Translations under genes and position numbers: made by a program
Part shown: positions 35,080 through 45,785 of the stretch, piece after piece
How the letters are laid out: every line of letters starts with the position of its first letter
Numbering within the stretch: the stretch's first letter is position 1
The notes under the pieces: generated by a model
Seen by the model: the letters and a program-made list of their open reading frames with translations, nothing else
Databases searched by the model: none
What the model was told of the DNA's origin: nothing
DNA from: Meghimatium bilineatum
Lineage: Eukaryota; Mollusca; Gastropoda; Stylommatophora; Philomycidae
Reading direction: 5' to 3'
DNA length: 64,000 bases
Assembly (NCBI GenBank): GCA_034231615.1
Contig: CM067299.1
Location: 12,019,863-12,083,862, forward strand

Positions 35080-35082
<3 letters not shown>
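34731..35082. other. Non-repetitive sequence
   Basis: A short duplication of TGTAAACTTTGTAAATGT occurs near 34862-34920. Nothing else was seen. Confidence 0.4.

Positions 35083-35142
<60 letters not shown>
35083..35142. repeat. (TA)n microsatellite
   Basis: About 29 TA units. Confidence 0.99.
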
Positions 35143-35149
<7 letters not shown>

Positions 35150-35289
35150 TATAGCTTTACATATGTATAACACAATAAATATATGAATATTTTAGACTGT
35201 GTTTATGCTTTTTGAAGACCTTACTTGGGGGTAGACTCGAGAGGGGGGGGGCGATAATGAGGTAGGCAGAATGCCAAGTGGGAGATAAA

Positions 35290-35400
35290 CATCACGATAT
35301 GGACAGGTTACAGTCTATCAGATGGCACCACCAAATCAAGAAACATAGAGGTATGTTGCAGACAACCTACGTTGCGGAGACGGTACTTGATGGAGATCGT
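35290..35400 (+). repeat. Dispersed repeat shared with 62570-62715 (inverted)
   Basis: GATATGGACAGGTTACAGTC, the TGGCACCACCAA block and ACGTTGCGGAGACGG match, in the same order, the reverse complement of 62570-62715. The nature is unknown; possibly part of a SINE or LINE end. Confidence 0.6.
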
Positions 35401-35559
35401 GAATATTCTTCAAGCTCAAACAATTTTCAAATGGCAATATAATACCAATAGTTATAGTTCAGCAAGAATTGGCTATTGACGACAACAACAACAAAATTAT
35501 ATTAAATTAAGCTCTAAAATCATCAGTTTATTGCTATGAAAAATGGACAATAAATCTGT

Positions 35560-35835
35560 GGTAGATAATTAATGTCTCCGAAATTAGATGCTGGAGATGT
35601 ATTTTGAGAATAACGCGAACATTGAACCAAATGAATCAATGGGTTATCAGAACATTGAACGTTGAAGAGGGCTGACTGCTAGTTAATATTATAATCAAAA
35701 CAATTAGCGTTTTTGACCATATACTGAGATATATACCGGCATGGGAAAATTAATTATGGAAAATATGGTTGCTGACAACAGTGGCAAGGGTTCCTCGAGA
35801 CAACGACGGAAAAGAGCCATCTAAGATTATTTAAA
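35560..35835 (+). pseudogene. C-terminal LINE fragment
   Basis: The residues EIRCWRCILRITRTLNQMNQ, WVIRTLNVEEG, VNIIIKTISVFDHILRYIPA and VARVPRDNDGKEPSKII match the post-RT region (C-W-R-ILRI, then F-HILR) of invertebrate LINEs. It has several stops. Confidence 0.7.
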
Positions 35836-35924
35836 CATAGGCATATCCTTTGCTTGCGGCAGGTCAACTAAACGAAAATGATTGAGTTCAAAACACCTGT
35901 AACGAAGACTAATTTCTGGAAGGA

Positions 35925-36105
35925 ATGTCACGTGAATCATAGTATTCTGCCGAAGACAGATGTATCGGGTTAGTGGCGGAAAAAAGGCGACACAACGCAT
36001 TTCCATTCTCTGGCCTACATCCTCTTGTAAATCTAGTAGGACCATGGTCCTGCTACAAGGGAGATCCAGCAGGAGTTTGAGAATGAATGTTGAAGGAGAA
36101 TAATC
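35925..36105 (+). mobile_element. SINE-like element, family B
   Basis: It contains CCGAAGACAGATGTATCGGG, GCGACACAACGCATTTCC, GGACCATGGTCCTGCTAC, AAGGGAGATCCAGCAGGAG and the tail TTTGAGAATGAATGTTGAAG. It stands directly before the 24-bp array and LINE at 36115. Confidence 0.8.
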
Positions 36106-36114
36106 ATACTATGA

Positions 36115-36186
36115 ACTGTAATATCATTACCCAAACATTATGTAATATTATTACACAACCATTATGTAATATCATTACACAAGCTC
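36115..36186 (+). repeat. 24-bp minisatellite, left part, 3 copies
   Basis: TATGTAATATCATTACACAA units, a little diverged. The same array resumes at 36735 after a LINE fragment. Confidence 0.95.
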
Positions 36187-36734
36187 TTTTCAGCGATAAA
36201 CTGCCAGACCTGAAGAAAGCCACGCGAGAAGGGGACATCCAAAGAAGGGTAGTACTACAGTGGATACCATCCCAATGTGGCATACCAGGAAATGAAGAGG
36301 CAGACAGACTGGCAAAGGGTGGAGCAACACAGGAACAAAAGGACAAAGAAATCACCTACCAAGAAAAGAAGACCCTCATCAAAACCATCAGGAAAGTCAA
36401 CCACCCAAAAGACAATTACGACTATCTTTACAGAGCAGAGAAGGTTATTATCTTCCGCCTCAGAACAGGGCACAACAGATTAAACAGATACTTAAATAGA
36501 CTAAGATTGGTCCGATCACCACTGTGCCTTTGTGGGCAGGCAGAACAGACAGCTGAACATATCCTGCAAGACTGCTATACACTAAACCAGTTAAGGGAAG
36601 AACACTGGCCCACAGAGATGGATATCCACAGAAAGATGTATGGGAGCACTGAGGAGCTTTCAAATACAGCAGCATTTATTAAGAAAACAGGACTTGCTGT
36701 GTAGACATGGCAAACTCCGAACGAGAAGAAGATC
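36187..36734 (+). pseudogene. LINE 3' end inserted in a minisatellite
   Basis: An uninterrupted frame of about 170 codons covers the end of a LINE ORF2. RVVLQWIPSQCGIPGNEEAD and RLAKGG (about 36247-36324) are the C-terminal half of an RNase H domain (consensus has H where Q stands in IPSQ). IIFRLRTGHNRLNRYLNRL and CLCGQAEQTAEHILQDCYTL (about 36448-36583) form the conserved Cys-His tail. The stop at 36702-36704 is followed by a short 3' end, GAACGAGAAGAAG. The copy is 5'-truncated, as usual for target-primed reverse transcription. Both edges abut ATCATTACACAA of the array, so a 12-bp target duplication is possible but cannot be told from the array unit. It may be young, since the frame is intact. 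Confidence 0.88.
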
Positions 36735-37040
36735 ATTACACAAACATTATGTAATATCATTACACAAACACTATGTAATATCATAACAAAAATATTATGT
36801 AATATCAGTACACAAACATTATGTAATATCATTACACAAACATTATGTAATATCATTACACAAACATTATGTAATATCATTACACAAACATTATGTAATA
36901 TCATTACACAAACATTATGTTATATCATTACACAAACATTATGTAATATCATTACACAAACATTATGTAATATCATTACACAAACATCATGTTATATCAT
37001 TACACAAACATCATGTAATATCATTACACAAACATTATGA
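36735..37040 (+). repeat. 24-bp minisatellite, right part, about 13 copies
   Basis: Continuation of 36115-36186. Copies are very uniform, with a few GTTATATCA and ATCATG variants. Confidence 0.97.
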
Positions 37041-37344
37041 ATGCAGAGACTCATGGCTACCCTGCGTGTATTGGCCCGATATCTGATGGATGAGAAACAA
37101 CACAGAGAATACATCAAGTAATGCTATATCGCAGAAATATTTGCAATGGAATCAATCATGATTCTTCTCAATATTATATGCTTTTATTGGTTCACTATAA
37201 TGATATGAGTTGTTGAATAACCTGCCATGATAAATGTTGGCAATTATTCACAGGTAGTACAACATTATCTCCACCTTTTTTTTAATCGCATAATAGTTAT
37301 TTTATATAATCGCATAATAGTTATATCGCTGCTATTTATTTTTT
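37041..37344. other. Non-repetitive spacer
   Basis: Nothing was recognised. Confidence 0.4.
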
Positions 37345-37615
37345 CTGTGTTCGTTCTCAAATTCCTGCAGCTTAACAGGATGTAACCCGGAGAATGGAAT
37401 GTGTTATGCCATGGTTTACAGCTTTGTTGTGATATCTGCATTTCGGCCTGATACATCCGATTTCAGCGTGGCTTCTGGGTCATTATAACTGGGACCTTAT
37501 AATGAGATATGAAAGACAACTTTACCGAATAACCTTCTTAGTAGCCTCATACGACATGCATGGAAGTTAAAAAGTGTTGCTATTTTCTGCTACCCATTTG
37601 GGTTACGTCAAGACT
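37345..37615 (-). mobile_element. SINE-like element, family A
   Basis: From the tail side: TTCGTTCTCAAATTCCTGCA, AACAGGATGTAACCCGGAGA, ATGCCATGGTTTACAGC, CGGCCTGATACATCCG and the CCTCATACGACATGCATGG block. Nearly full length. Confidence 0.8.
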
Positions 37616-37729
37616 CGGGCTAGCATTGCCATTATATAAGTAGAATGTGATATAATGCTCATCAGCTGAAACATATCGTTGAAATGTGTCAATATCCAAA
37701 CAAATACTTCACATCCAAATCAATAATAG

Positions 37730-37870
37730 CATGCTGAAGTCGGATGTGTCTGGCCGAAAGGCGCACATATCACAGCAATGATGTACACTATTGCACAACG
37801 CATTCTGTTCGCCGGACTACATCCTGCTAATGTGCAAAAGTTAGAGAACGAACGTAGAACAAGAAGACGA
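37730..37870 (+). mobile_element. SINE-like element, family A, 3' half
   Basis: GAAGTCGGATGTGTCTGGCC to GAGAACGAACGTAGAACAAG. The head is missing. Confidence 0.8.
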
Positions 37871-37959
37871 AGAAATCAATAATAATATTGTTTATATTAA
37901 GAGAGAACATGAATTTAAGATAGACATTAAAAAAAACAATACGTAGACAACACATCTGC

Positions 37960-38215
37960 ACATGTGCTGACGGATAACGAAAAAGGGGAGGGGCAAAGAA
38001 TAACAATAGTGCCACTTGTCATGTACATCATAAGAGACGAATAAGTAGGTTTTGAGAATGGAGTTGGCTGTATCGTTTCATAGAGCGTCAAAATGAACCA
38101 GATGACATGCTGAAGTCGGATGCCTTCACTGTGCCTAGCTGTGTCTAATGAGTCATATGCGTGCCCGGAATTGTAATACCCTGAAATGTGAAGCAACTAC
38201 AGTAATGATGAATAC
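37960..38215 (+). mobile_element. SINE-like element, family A, 5' part
   Basis: Contains AAAAGGGGAGGGGCAAAGA, CATGTACATCATAAGAGACG, GGAGTTGGCTG and GCTGAAGTCGGATGCC. The tail end is absent or diverged. Confidence 0.65.
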
Positions 38216-38224
38216 ATGAAGGGA

Positions 38225-38395
38225 TACCTATTCTTCTTCTTCAGCGTTCATTCTCAAACTCCAGCTGGGTCTCTCTTGTAGCAGGACTACTAGATCTCAG
38301 CCAGAATGTAGTACAGAGACTAGAATGCACTGTGTCGCAGTTTTATTAGCGGCAATGGCCCGACACATCCGTCTTCAGTGGGAAATAATCTAGTT
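38225..38395 (-). mobile_element. SINE-like element, family B
   Basis: CTTCTTCTTCAGCGTTCATT at the tail side, then CTCCAGCTGGGTCTCTC, ATGTAGTACAGAGACTAGAA and GGCCCGACACATCCGTCTTC. This is the fourth SINE in 1 kb. Confidence 0.85.
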
Positions 38396-39019
38396 CAAGT
38401 ATAAACATTATCATCTAGTGCATTTTAAGCACGGTGTGTTCTAATATACACTCTATATTATGTAATATATGTATATGTTTGAAAGCCGACTGTCCAACAT
38501 GGTACTGGCGACAAGATTGAATGTCTTAGTGGTCCCTATACATTCAACATAAACTGTGCAGCTATAGCCAGCAAATGATAAGACTCATGTATATATAAAT
38601 GATAAGTCTCACGTATATATATATCTATATACATATGACATCATACATGTGTATTCTCTACATCTTAGAAATGTAGATAATTTTTTTAATGATTGAATGT
38701 ATTCTGTTCTTATTTACATCTTTGCTGTCTATGAATCTACATTACGGTCGAAACAATGGATATCGATATGGCCCAGATTGGAACTTAAATTTGTTATTTG
38801 ATCGATCTCCATCGATTCCAAGTTGTCTGGAAGATGTCTATTTCAAATTAATTGATGTATCATTTAAGACTTTTTGGTCTGATGTTTCGCATCTATATTT
38901 TATACATTATTCTCTAGATTTCTTCATCTTTATTCGTTCGATTAAAATATGTCTCTATCTATCTGTGTCTCTTCTCTAAACTTCACTGCCTGTATACATT
39001 ATATATCATCTTGTTACTA
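38396..39019. other. Non-repetitive sequence
   Basis: The plus frame 38689-38979 has some protein-like segments (NGYRYGPDWNLNLLFDRSPS) but no recognised family. A small TATATAAATGATAAG duplication is at about 38570-38610. Confidence 0.4.
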
Positions 39020-39420
39020 TGTAGCAGTGTATTTGTCTGTGTATTTGTTTCTATGGAGCAGTGTATTTGTCTGTGTATTTGTTTCTATGGAGCAGTGCAT
39101 TTGTCTGTGTATTTGTTTCTATGGAGCAGTGTATTTGTCGGTGTATTTGTTTCTATGGAGCAGTGTATTTGTATGTGTATGTGTTTATATGAAGTAGTGT
39201 ATTTGTCTGTGTATTTGTTTCTATGGAGCAGTGTATTTGTCTGTGCATTTGTTTCTATGGAGCAGTGTATTTGTCGGTGTATTTGTTTCTATGGAGCAGT
39301 GTATTTGTCGGTGTATTTGTTTCTATGGAGCAGTGTATTTGTCTGTGTATGTGTTTCTATGAAGTAGTGTATTTGTCTGTGTATTTGTTTCTATGGAGCA
39401 GTGTATTTGTCTGTGCATCT
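39020..39420 (+). repeat. 34-bp minisatellite, about 12 copies
   Basis: The units contain GTGTATTTGTCTGTGTATTT and GTTTCTATGGAGCA. Since 34 is not a multiple of three, all three frames stay open in turn, giving overlapping open frames that are not genes. Confidence 0.97.
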
Positions 39421-39544
39421 CGTATTCAGTTTTCCATATGAATTGTTTTGATAACAAGTTGTAGTCGGATGGAACTGGTAGAAAATGGTAGCTAACCATC
39501 AATTCACGGCATTACGACTTCCTATCTCTGACTAAGTCCTGCTA
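39421..39544. other. Short spacer
   Basis: Nothing was recognised. Confidence 0.3.
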
Positions 39545-40005
39545 ACTTAAGGATATGTAATGTTGTTAGACAAGTTGTTGAAGGTATGTGCTGTTATTAG
39601 ACAAGTTGTTGTAGGTATGTGCTGTTATTAGACAAGTTGTTGAAGGCTTGTCCTGTTGTTAGACTAGTTGTTGGAGGTATGTGCTGTTGTTAGACGAGGC
39701 ATTGAAGGCATGTGCTGTTTGTTAGACAAGTTGTTGAAGACATATGCTGTTGTTAGACAAGTTGTTGAAGACATATGCTGTTGTTAGACAAGTTGTTGAA
39801 AGTATATTCTGTTTTTAAACACATTGTTTGAAGGTATGTGCTGTTGTTAGACGAGCCACTGAAGGCATGTGCTGTTTGTTAGACAAGTTGTTGAAGACAT
39901 ATGCTGTTGTTAGACAAGTTGTTGAAGACATATGCTGTTGTTAGACAAGTTGTTGAAGACATATACTGTTGTTAGACAAGTTGTTGAAGGTATGTGCTGT
40001 TGTTA
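39545..40005 (+). repeat. 33-bp minisatellite, about 14 copies
   Basis: The units contain GTTGTTAGACAAGTTGTTGA followed by AGACATATGCT or AGGTATGTGCT. A longer block with GACGAGGCATTGAAGGC recurs as GACGAGCCACTGAAGGC about 160 bp later, a higher-order duplication. Confidence 0.95.
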
Positions 40006-40734
40006 TATGATTAGATACAATCATGCACATGCCGATGTTTTAAATTCTGCAATAAATATTGACTTTGTTAAAGTCGATCGTAACAGAAACATGTTATCGT
40101 TTCAATATCTCGTCGGCGAACCCATGTGTTCTTCCATCTGGTGTTCTAACTCTATACTTCCTGGAGTCTGACATTCTCTGACCCTATTTATCACTACCGA
40201 CCCATTCTTTTATCATTCTCTACATAATGCAATTTAATTTGACAGGTGACGACAAGCAGGTATCATAGAACGGGAGAATGGATGAGAGATACATACATGA
40301 ATAAATAATATGGGAAAATAATATGGAACAATCTTGTAACAGGCCTTAGATAATGTCAATTAGACTTTACAATAGAATAATTCAAGTACGAAAAGATAGA
40401 TTTGCAGAAATCTGTATAAGTAATTCAAACAGGCGCCAGTGTTTTGCGTGGTTTGAGATAGCAGGCAAATGGTCCGTAGACAGACACTCCGTTAGAGATT
40501 GCCAGGTAGGAAATTTACCTAGTACAATTGATTGCCTCGTTAAGTGGAATGTTTAATGAGGTCTTTTATGGATAACCAATAAGGTGAGGGGTGTTTACCC
40601 TTTCTTTGTGCTTGCTTCTTACTTCTCGGTTTATTTATCAGAACATTAGGGGGGGAGGGAATTATGACCACAAACCACCCCACTTCATCAACGGTCGAGA
40701 TAACAAAGAATATCTATAGAAACAGAAAAACACG
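40006..40734. other. Non-repetitive sequence
   Basis: No gene was recognised. A G-rich run lies at about 40649-40661. Confidence 0.4.
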
Positions 40735-40860
40735 AAGTCAGTACGACTGAGGCATCACATCTGGCCTTGAACAGAAACTTATAGCTCAGACCCTACGCTT
40801 AACTGCAAGTGTCGATGCTATCAACCGGCTACCACCTGGGGATAGACACTAAACAAAAGC
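40735..40860 (+). pseudogene. C-terminal LINE fragment
   Basis: LEQKLIAQTLRLTASVDAIN and RLPPGDRH, then a stop, align with LERKLKLQSPLRLTARVNHK and PPGNRQ at 60190-60365, the last residues of the same LINE family. Confidence 0.65.
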
Positions 40861-41057
40861 AACTATTTAACATCTTTTGCTGCTATGATCACACCGCCTG
40901 GAGGATAAACGAATGGGGATCCTGACATACGAGAAGAATATAATACAGTCTCTCCATATCCCAACAATATAACCCCCACATGAATGACTTAGAACCATTA
41001 CGTTCTGCAAAACAATTGATATGTGAGACAGAACGTAGAACAGTTGGTATAAACACA

Positions 41058-41488
41058 CATGTTGATTTCGCAGTAATATTTATCACTACAAATGTTGATT
41101 TCGCAGTAATATTTATCACTACAAATATTGATTTCACAGTAATATCTATCACTACAAATGTTGATTTCGCAGTAATATTTATCACTACAAATATTGATTT
41201 CACAGTAATATCTATCACTACAAATGTTGATTTCACAGTAATATCTATCACTACAAATATTGATTTCACAGTAATATCTATCACTACAAATGTTGATTTC
41301 GCAGTAATATTTATCACTACAAATATTGATTTCACAGTAATATCTATCACTACAAATGTTGATTTCACAGTAATATTTATCACTACAAATGTTGATTTCA
41401 CAGTAATATCTATTACTACAAATGTTGATTTCACAGTATTATGTAGCATTGAAAATGTTGATTTCACAGTAATATGTATCATTACAAA
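41058..41488 (+). repeat. 33-bp minisatellite, about 13 copies
   Basis: The units contain ATGTTGATTTCGCAGTAATA and TTTATCACTACAA; ACAGTAATATC variants alternate. Long frames of 11-residue period on both strands are artefacts. Confidence 0.97.
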
Positions 41489-41514
41489 TACGGCAATGAG
41501 TTTTTTCATAAATA

Positions 41515-41775
41515 TGCATGCGTTCAAGGACGGCAGCAAGTTTGACACAAGTATGCTTGAGTCCAAGGACGGCAGCACGTTTGACATAAGTATGCTTGAG
41601 TCCAAGGACGGCAGCAAGTTTGACATAAGTATGCTTGAGTTCAAGGACGGCAGCAAGTTTGACTGAACTATGCTTGAGTTCAAGGACGGCAGAAAGTTTG
41701 ACTGACCTATGCTTGAGTTCAAGGACGGCAGCAAGTTTGACTGAACTATGCTTGAGTTCAAGGACGGCAGTCAGT
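41515..41775 (+). repeat. 39-bp minisatellite, about 7 copies
   Basis: The units contain ATGCTTGAGTCCAAGGACGG and CAGCAAGTTTGACATAAG, with a switch from ACATAAGTATG to CTGAACTATG midway. It begins only about 25 bp after the previous, unrelated array. Confidence 0.97.
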
Positions 41776-41874
41776 TTTATATTTGATAAACATTCATCAT
41801 ATTATAATGGAACATATGTTCTTACTTCTGTAATAGCTAGGTCAGATGGGTTTTTTTAAATATTTAGCATCATC

Positions 41875-42090
41875 ATTCTATCAGTGTATGCCCACTACCA
41901 GCTGATATATTTTTTTCTAATTCATTCTTAATCAGTATTTCTACTCTCCCACCTCGTTAAACATACTGATATTTTCTTCCTGGGTGTATTATGCTACATT
42001 CTTTCTACCTTGTGTAACCTGTATTTTTCCTCGTTGTCTCTGATATTTGTAGCATATCTACATTTATAGCTTCTTCGTCTAACATCAAGT
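41875..42090 (-). pseudogene. Possible LINE endonuclease scrap
   Basis: Minus-strand residues VDMLQISETTRKNTGY and VEILIKNELEKNISAGSGHT resemble the start of LINE endonucleases (ISETRW..Y, then L-K). It is short and broken, so the call is weak. Confidence 0.35.
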
Positions 42091-42731
42091 GTTCTCATTT
42101 TCCTGCCTGTTGAAATGTTCTAACTTTCTATATGCCAAGTATAACATGCTTCTTTCGAATCTGCAATTGTTCTTGGTCCGTTGCTTGTCTTTAGGATGTG
42201 CGTGGTAAAACCCTAACCTGTTCCACTGTGGCCAATCGCCATTTATTAATATGCCTTGAATGCGAGACACACTTCCTTTGTTCACTGTTGATCCATATGG
42301 GTTTCTCCTTATGCGCTGTCACAGACTATTGTATCTGGATGGAGATTATCGGCTGTTGGCTGTGGTTGTCTATATATAATGACATACAAAGCTGTTCAAT
42401 TATTCGTCGTTACCTGGAGTACTCGAAGTGTCATTTTTACATGCGTCGTAAATAGATATCTTGGAAGTCGGAACAAACTGGAAGGAGTTACATTAATTTT
42501 ATGATGGAAGAGAAAACTAAAATCACTGATCCTTCAGGATATAACAGAACTTATTTTTTTTCTACAAATATGTAATTTAGTTAGTTTTACTTACACCAGT
42601 TAGTTTTATATAATTATTAATTCCTGTCAAATGCAGTAGCTTGTTATACAGAAATAAGTATTATTTCAATTATAATTATATTTCAACTAACACCAGTTAG
42701 TTGCACAGAAACAAATACACATTATTTAAAT
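42091..42731. other. AT-rich sequence
   Basis: No gene was recognised. A small repeat of ACACCAGTTAGTT lies at about 42592-42705. Confidence 0.4.
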
Positions 42732-42940
42732 AAGTGTTTCCCATACGATTTTTTACCATGCCCCACCTACGTCTTTCTAAAATTGTGATGCCCCACTATG
42801 TAAAATATGTACATTTGTTTATATTGAAAAAATTAAATTATTCCCTAAAATGAAACATTGTTCCCTAAACAACATTTTCAAATTGCCCCCCCCCCCTGAA
42901 CAATCAAATTGCAACTTTATAGGGCGTGCGCCCCTGATTT
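42732..42940 (+). mobile_element. hAT-type MITE, diverged copy
   Basis: It aligns with 49747-49943: AGTGTTTCCCATAC, CCATGCCCCAC, TTTCTAAAATTGTGATGCCCC, a C-run before TGAACAATCAAATTG, and GGCGTGCGCCCC. The right terminus is lost. Confidence 0.75.
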
Positions 42941-42964
42941 AACAGGTAGATCCAGGAAAAGGGT

Positions 42965-43130
42965 AATACAGTTTTTCTAATACTAGATAACACACATACT
43001 AACACACACACACATCGACGTTTCGACCAAAAGGCCTTTATCAAGACAGACAATTGAAACACAATTAAAACATATAACAGAAATCGAACAGTAATAACAT
43101 CGACGATCACATTGATATGAGTAGTATGGA
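42965..43130 (+). repeat. Dispersed repeat with CGACGTTTCGACC motif
   Basis: ACACACACATCGACGTTTCG and CTTTATCAAGACAGACA match the three units at 50775-51025. Class unknown. Confidence 0.6.
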
Positions 43131-43199
43131 TTGAACGGAAGAGGCGAAAATCCATGTTGATTCGTTCATTGTCCACTTTCATTTTCGACTCTATCTGAA

Positions 43200-43560
43200 A
43201 GATTCCTTTCTGTTGTTATAATATCATCAGAATTGACTTTATAAATGGATGTTTTTATTGTCTTAAAGGCATGGTCCGTAAGTTTAAGTGATGATTTTAG
43301 CAGCTCAGCGGAAATAATGCATTAAGAAACAGACATAAGTGAGACAATGATATACTGGTTTAGTGAGTACCCCGTCCCTCCCCACCCCCCGTGGGCAGTA
43401 GGATCCTCCACTATGCATTGCACCAAGTCGAAAGATGAAGCTTACAGGGTATGAAACAAACCTCAGAAACTTCTCAATTGCACATAGAAAATAAGACCTG
43501 ACAGCTCGTAAATATTGAGGTTCTGAAACAAATAAACACATAATACTGGTTAGTGACAAC
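43200..43560. repeat. Dispersed repeat, copy 1
   Basis: TATCTGAAAGATTCCTTTC, TGTTGTTATAATAT, then further on AGTCGAAAGATGAAGC, GGGTATGAAA and CATAGAAAATAAGA match 44255-44665 in the same order. Unclassified. Confidence 0.55.
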
Positions 43561-44254
43561 CTCAAGATTTACACTGATGTCAATATAGCAAATTGACAAT
43601 GAGATGCCTAATGAATTTTAAGAAACCCACCTATATCAAATTTTAAGATATATACTTATCATCGTATACAATCTCTGTGTGTAGACTACACTTGTGTCTG
43701 ATAAGGAATGTTCATATTTGTACTGTTGAGGTTACACCCATTCATAATCATACATTATTAACCTGCTTTTAGAATAATTATTCTACAATACAACAGTACT
43801 GTTAATAGTTTCCTGGCCTATATACTATCCCTTTCTATCTTTTTTTCGAAACACCATTTTTTCCATCAACGATATTTTATCTCTTGGTTTTATCGCCTCC
43901 CATGGGATATATAAATAGTTATCAAGCAGAAACTGGCGCACTGGGAGTATTCGGTGGTCAAAATCTGAACTAGGAGGAATTTACCAACAGACACAGGATG
44001 ATCTTGTTTGTATTCTTCCAGATGTAGACACGATGTGATATAATTATATGTTTTTTTCACATCTAGTACAAGAAATTAAGTGTAACAATTCGGATGGTGC
44101 ACTCATTTTCTACACATTATTTCCACACTGCATATACTGTTTGTAGCCTATAACAAATCGATAGTTGCATTTCGGTGTAAGGTGATAAAATAAATGCAAC
44201 AAAATATGTCAATTCGGTGAAATCTGTTTCAATAAATACAATAACTTTTTATCT
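43561..44254. other. Non-repetitive AT-rich sequence
   Basis: No gene was recognised. Confidence 0.4.
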
Positions 44255-44665
44255 GAAAGAGTTCTTTCTGTTGTCATAATATATTTAGAAGTGGCTTTAT
44301 AAAACGTGCTTGGCAAAGCATCACCTCGCCTAGGAAGGTGTATCAACCCTGAATCTAATTCGTCTATTGCCGTTTTCCAGCACAGATCATATAATCGAAT
44401 TTTGGGTTTGAACCCAGAAACACGAAGGGTGGTAATAGTATGATCTTCCTACACGAGACAAAGCTCGCTGACCGCGAAGCGCAGCGTCGGTGGAAATATA
44501 CACAATTGGTGACCCAGGTACAAAATCAGCTCATCTCAAAATTAATACCACCCTCTTATTAAAAGGCTCCATCATATAGCCGAAAGCAGAAGTCTGCTGG
44601 GTATGAAAGAACGATCTGAGAAACCATTCCCCTGCATATAGAAAGTAAGAGCACATCTCTCGTAT
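44255..44665. repeat. Dispersed repeat, copy 2
   Basis: Partner of 43200-43560, with about 200 bp of extra sequence between the matching blocks. Confidence 0.55.
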
Positions 44666-45224
44666 ATATATATATATATATACCGGGGTATATGTAGTTT
44701 TCCAGCTTCTATCCACTATCTAGATAGATTTATATAGTTTATATATGTCAGTCACTGTCAAGTCTAGTAGATATTCTCAAATGAAAACGTCGAATACGCA
44801 AAACTGGGACATCGTCCAACCCGAACAATCTCTGAACACTTTCCTAGTTGCATCCTTTCCCTATGGATGTCTGTAATGTCTAACTTGACACATTAGTATT
44901 CACACTATCTTTGTGTATATTTTTACGTGCAGCCATCTTTATTGAACATTCCGCTTGATTTTCCTTGGAGTTCTGATGTAGACTCTATTTCTCCCAGTTT
45001 ACTGATTTTGATTTCATATCAGCTTCCATTTTTTGTGTAAAAATATTATGTATGACCTCTAATTTCTCTTCTGCCAATCTGAACAAGGAAAAGACGGATC
45101 GGTAGAGATAATAGCCTAGAAAAAAAGCAAACATTTCATCTGATATTCAGAAATTGATTTTTAACTTTGCAGCTTTTTTTCTGAAGTCCAAAAATACGAG
45201 TCATGCTAAAGATGTCAGATAATC
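44666..45224. other. Non-repetitive sequence
   Basis: A short (TA)n lies at 44665-44681. No gene was seen. Confidence 0.4.
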
Positions 45225-45335
45225 GTTGGATATGTTTGTATTTGCTTGAGTGTGTATGTTTGTATTTGCGTGAGTGTGTATGTTAGTATTTGCGTGTGTA
45301 TGCTTCTGTTTGCGTGAGTGTGTATGTTTATGTGT
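45225..45335 (+). repeat. 24-bp minisatellite, about 4 copies
   Basis: GTATTTGCGTGAGTGTGTAT units with variants. Confidence 0.9.
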
Positions 45336-45349
45336 GAAAGTTTCATCTT

Positions 45350-45500
45350 TTCCTGTGGATTCTCAAACTCCTGCGTATTTGCAGGATGTTGTCTAGAGAA
45401 CGAAATTCTTTGTGATATGGTTAACTGCTTAGCTGCGACATCTGTGCATTTCGTCATGACGCATCTCAGTTCAGTATAGTTTCTGGGTGAAGTATTTTAC
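45350..45500 (-). mobile_element. SINE-like element, family A, 3' half
   Basis: From the tail side: TTCTCAAACTCCTGCGTATT, GCAGGATGTTGTCTAGAGAA, TGATATGGTTAACTGC and TTTCTGGGTGAA. Confidence 0.75.
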
Positions 45501-45589
45501 CAAAGATACTTGGCTAAACACTTATTCCATGGGAAACACTGGGAGATAAATCTACACATATTTCATACATCCAAGATACAACATTATTC

Positions 45590-45785
45590 TCTTTGGCAGG
45601 AAATACCACAGTATCATCTTCAACTACGCAGGAAATACCAGAGTATCATCTTCAACTTCGCAGGAAATACAAGAATATCATCTTCGATTTCGTAGGAAAT
45701 ACCAGAGAATCATCTTTGATTTCGCAGGAAATACAAGAGTATCATCTTCTATTTCGCAGGAAATACCACGGTATCATCTTCAACT
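45590..45785 (+). repeat. 32-bp minisatellite, about 6 copies
   Basis: GCAGGAAATACCACAGTATC and ATCTTCAACT recur every 32 bp from 45596. The CATCTTCAACTT part continues into the 21-bp array that follows. Confidence 0.93.

Noticed and set aside
38689-38979. Possible small protein gene
   Set aside because: A 96-codon frame with no recognised domain; length is within chance expectation and it overlaps low-complexity T-rich DNA.
40889-41761. Open frame of 290 codons on the minus strand
   Set aside because: It spans two different minisatellites whose periods are multiples of three; it is a composition artefact.
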